Below, one piece after another: positions 6,056 to 7,157 of a DNA stretch of 7,157 nt. The stretch covers positions 1 through 7,157 of the forward strand of contig DAOVGW010000052.1 in NCBI GenBank assembly GCA_030672225.1. Reading direction: 5' to 3'. The DNA is from Dehalococcoidales bacterium (GTDB lineage Bacteria > Chloroflexota > Dehalococcoidia > Dehalococcoidales > ARS1013). The translations under genes were made by a program, and so were the position numbers. Below the pieces are notes generated by a model. It was not told the origin of the DNA. It saw nothing but the letters and a program-made list of their open reading frames with translations, and ran no database searches. Each line of letters opens with the position of its first letter. Position 1 is the stretch's first letter.

Positions 6056-6331
6056 TTAAGTATCCTCAACTTCCTTAAGCTCAAGAGTCTCCAGGATACC
6101 GTCTATGCTCCTTAGTAGACTGAGTCCCTTTTTGGTCACTCTATAGGTCACAGATGGGTTGCCCAGCGTTACCCTATCAATTAACTCCCGTTCAAGCAGA
6201 AAACCGAGATACTTCTGCAACTGGAAATAGCTCATATTGACGCTGTACATTATCTCAGTCTTGCCCGCTTCGCCAAGCCTGAGCATATCGGCTATTATTT
6301 CAATACTGGACCTTCGCCGCTCTAAGTTCAC
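6056..6331 (-). CDS. ArnR1-like winged-helix transcriptional regulator
   Basis: The 91-residue protein is a single winged helix-turn-helix domain of the archaeal-style type (HTH_45/ArnR1-like), which binds DNA as a dimer. The opening RRRSSIEIIADMLRLGEAG forms helix 1. KTEIMYSVNMSYFQLQKYLGFL (24-45) spans helix 2 and the recognition helix. RELIDRV plus VTYRVTKKGLSLL form the wing, and a short C-terminal helix (about 72-87) may be the dimer interface. Translation begins at GTG: the frame upstream meets a TAG after eight codons with no other start, and a G-run (GGGGGG) 11-16 bases upstream is the only SD-like element. Its target is unknown, but the palindromes in its own promoter suggest self-control. 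It precedes the RHH gene on the same strand after a 130-base gap. Confidence 0.85.
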   Translation of the reverse strand: MNLERRRSSIEIIADMLRLGEAGKTEIMYSVNMSYFQLQKYLGFLLERELIDRVTLGNPSVTYRVTKKGLSLLRSIDGILETLELKEVEDT

Positions 6332-6363
6332 TCTCTTAAAGAACCCCCCGTACTATTGAGCTA

Positions 6364-6379
6364 TACTATATAGTACTAT
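6364..6379. promoter_or_regulatory. overlapping palindromes in the winged-helix gene promoter
   Basis: The twelve-base perfect palindrome TACTATATAGTA (6364-6375) overlaps the ten-base perfect palindrome ATAGTACTAT (6370-6379). Further AATAGTA/TACTATT copies lie at 6351-6357, 6374-6380 and 6427-6433. They lie over and just downstream of the -10 element, a position suited to repression, possibly by the encoded regulator. Confidence 0.5.
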
Positions 6380-6409
6380 TATACCAGCCTTGTCAAGGGG
6401 GGATGTCAA
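6378..6409 (-). promoter_or_regulatory. promoter of the winged-helix regulator
   Basis: The minus strand has a perfect TATAAT (6383-6378) preceded by TGG, making an extended -10. Two perfect TTGACA hexamers lie upstream, at 6409-6404 (20-base spacer) and 6396-6391 (7-base spacer to TATAAT, or 18 to the TATATA at 6372-6367). Two overlapping promoters are possible; the exact start cannot be chosen from sequence. Confidence 0.6.
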
Positions 6410-6439
6410 GGAGAGGGCTTTCTGCCAATAGTATAGTGT

Positions 6440-7156
6440 CTAAAAGAACCCCAGATACCAGCTGAGGATGTTATTTCCCCATAGCAGGGTGACCATGGTG
6501 GCTAAAGAAAGGAAAGGGCCAAAGGGGATGCCCTGTTTTCGGCTTTTCATTTTGAGCATGAGCAGAACCAGGGCGACCAGACCACCCGAAAGCACTGCCA
6601 GGAAAATAGCAACAAATACCAGCTGCCAGCCAGTAATTATGCCTATCAGGGCGGCTAGTTTAACATCTCCCCACCCCATCCCCCCGCGGGAGGCGATAGC
6701 GATTAGCAGAAACAGTCCCAGGCCAATGCCGCCGCCGGCAGCGGCGCTGGCGATGCCGGGCACAATCTCCAGATGGGGCAGAAAGGCACTGATGGCTAAA
6801 GCCACTGCCATAGCAGGGTAAACCACTATATTAAGAATAAGGTGGTGCTCCAGGTCAATAACTAAAAGAGTGATAAATAGGCAGATGTAGAAAAGGGCGA
6901 CCGCCAGTTCGGCACTTATGCCATAGTACCCGTAGAGGCCGGCAAATAAGGCGCCGCTGCCGATTTCTACCCAGAGCAGGCGCCTGGGCAAGGGAGCCCG
7001 GCAGTAGCGACAGCGGCCACGCAGCCACAGGTAGCTAAAAACCGGAATGAGGTCTCTTGCCGACAGGCGCTTATGGCAGGAAGGGCAGTGAGACGGCGGA
7101 AAGACGATTGATTTTCGGGCGGGCAGACGGTCAATTAAGACATTGAGGAAGCTACC
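6440..7156 (-). CDS. type IV prepilin peptidase (A24 aspartic peptidase), 5' end cut by window
   Basis: Only 238 C-terminal residues are inside the window; the first visible are GSFLNVLIDRLP, so perhaps only the first dozen or so residues are lost. The N-terminal domain (PF06750 type) has the paired cysteines CPSC (24-27 of the visible part) and CRYC (49-52) that bind zinc in bifunctional members, which also N-methylate the processed pilin. The peptidase domain carries both catalytic aspartates: D101 in VIDLEHHLILN and D164 in the GxGD motif of GGMGWGDVKL (GWGD 161-164). Several hydrophobic segments make it an inner-membrane enzyme that cleaves the leader of type IV pilin-like or competence pseudopilins. 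Reading continues past the TTG at 6991, which would delete the cysteine domain, so that internal start is rejected. No pilin or assembly ATPase gene is visible; the stop lies about 109 bases from the next gene's start. Confidence 0.93.
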   Translation of the reverse strand, partial: GSFLNVLIDRLPARKSIVFPPSHCPSCHKRLSARDLIPVFSYLWLRGRCRYCRAPLPRRLLWVEIGSGALFAGLYGYYGISAELAVALFYICLFITLLVIDLEHHLILNIVVYPAMAVALAISAFLPHLEIVPGIASAAAGGGIGLGLFLLIAIASRGGMGWGDVKLAALIGIITGWQLVFVAIFLAVLSGGLVALVLLMLKMKSRKQGIPFGPFLSLATMVTLLWGNNILSWYLGFF

Positions 7157-7157
7157 G

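Noticed and set aside
6440..6991. Prepilin peptidase starting at the internal TTG at 6991
   Set aside because: The frame continues upstream to the window edge through the conserved cysteine domain (CPSC, CRYC), so the true start lies outside the window.

Overview
The window looks like ordinary chromosomal DNA of a bacterium, most probably Chloroflexota, class Dehalococcoidia. This rests on recalled family distribution, not on a search: a GH3-type adenylating enzyme, an archaeal-style single-domain winged-helix regulator, a ribbon-helix-helix/coiled-coil protein, and a 7TM-histidine-kinase-like sensor module on a cyclic-di-GMP enzyme. No rRNA, tRNA, CRISPR array, insertion sequence or phage gene is visible. 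Nearly all genes lie on the minus strand.

Layout from left to right. Positions 1-1993 (minus) hold a large membrane sensor fused to GAF and GGDEF domains. It runs off the left edge just as an HD-GYP domain begins, and it has a good sigma70-like promoter at 2067-2095. Positions 2197-2490 (plus) hold a 97-residue ORF I do not recognise, convergent with the next gene. Positions 2538-3341 (minus) encode a stand-alone E1-like/ThiF-fold adenylyltransferase with the ATP-site residues but no cysteine pair or thioester cysteine. A strong hairpin lies at 3424-3452. Positions 3499-5130 (minus) encode a GH3-superfamily acyl-adenylating enzyme, translationally coupled to a 62-residue membrane peptide (5127-5315). 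Upstream of that pair is a set of GTTCTAG half-sites, then the terminator of the next gene. Positions 5494-5925 (minus) encode a ribbon-helix-helix-like protein with a duplicated coiled coil. Positions 6056-6331 (minus) encode a small winged-helix regulator whose promoter is packed with palindromes. Positions 6440-7156 (minus) encode a type IV prepilin peptidase missing its first residues at the right edge.

Functionally there is no single large operon. The themes are surface and signal control (cyclic-di-GMP turnover, prepilin processing), two ATP-dependent adenylating enzymes of different folds whose substrates cannot be read from sequence, and two small probable DNA-binding proteins. The most unusual items are the GH3 enzyme with its coupled membrane peptide and palindromic operator, the cysteine-poor E1-like enzyme, the palindrome-rich promoter of the winged-helix gene, and the unrecognised 97-residue ORF. 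I see no convincing evidence for a complete new multi-gene system.
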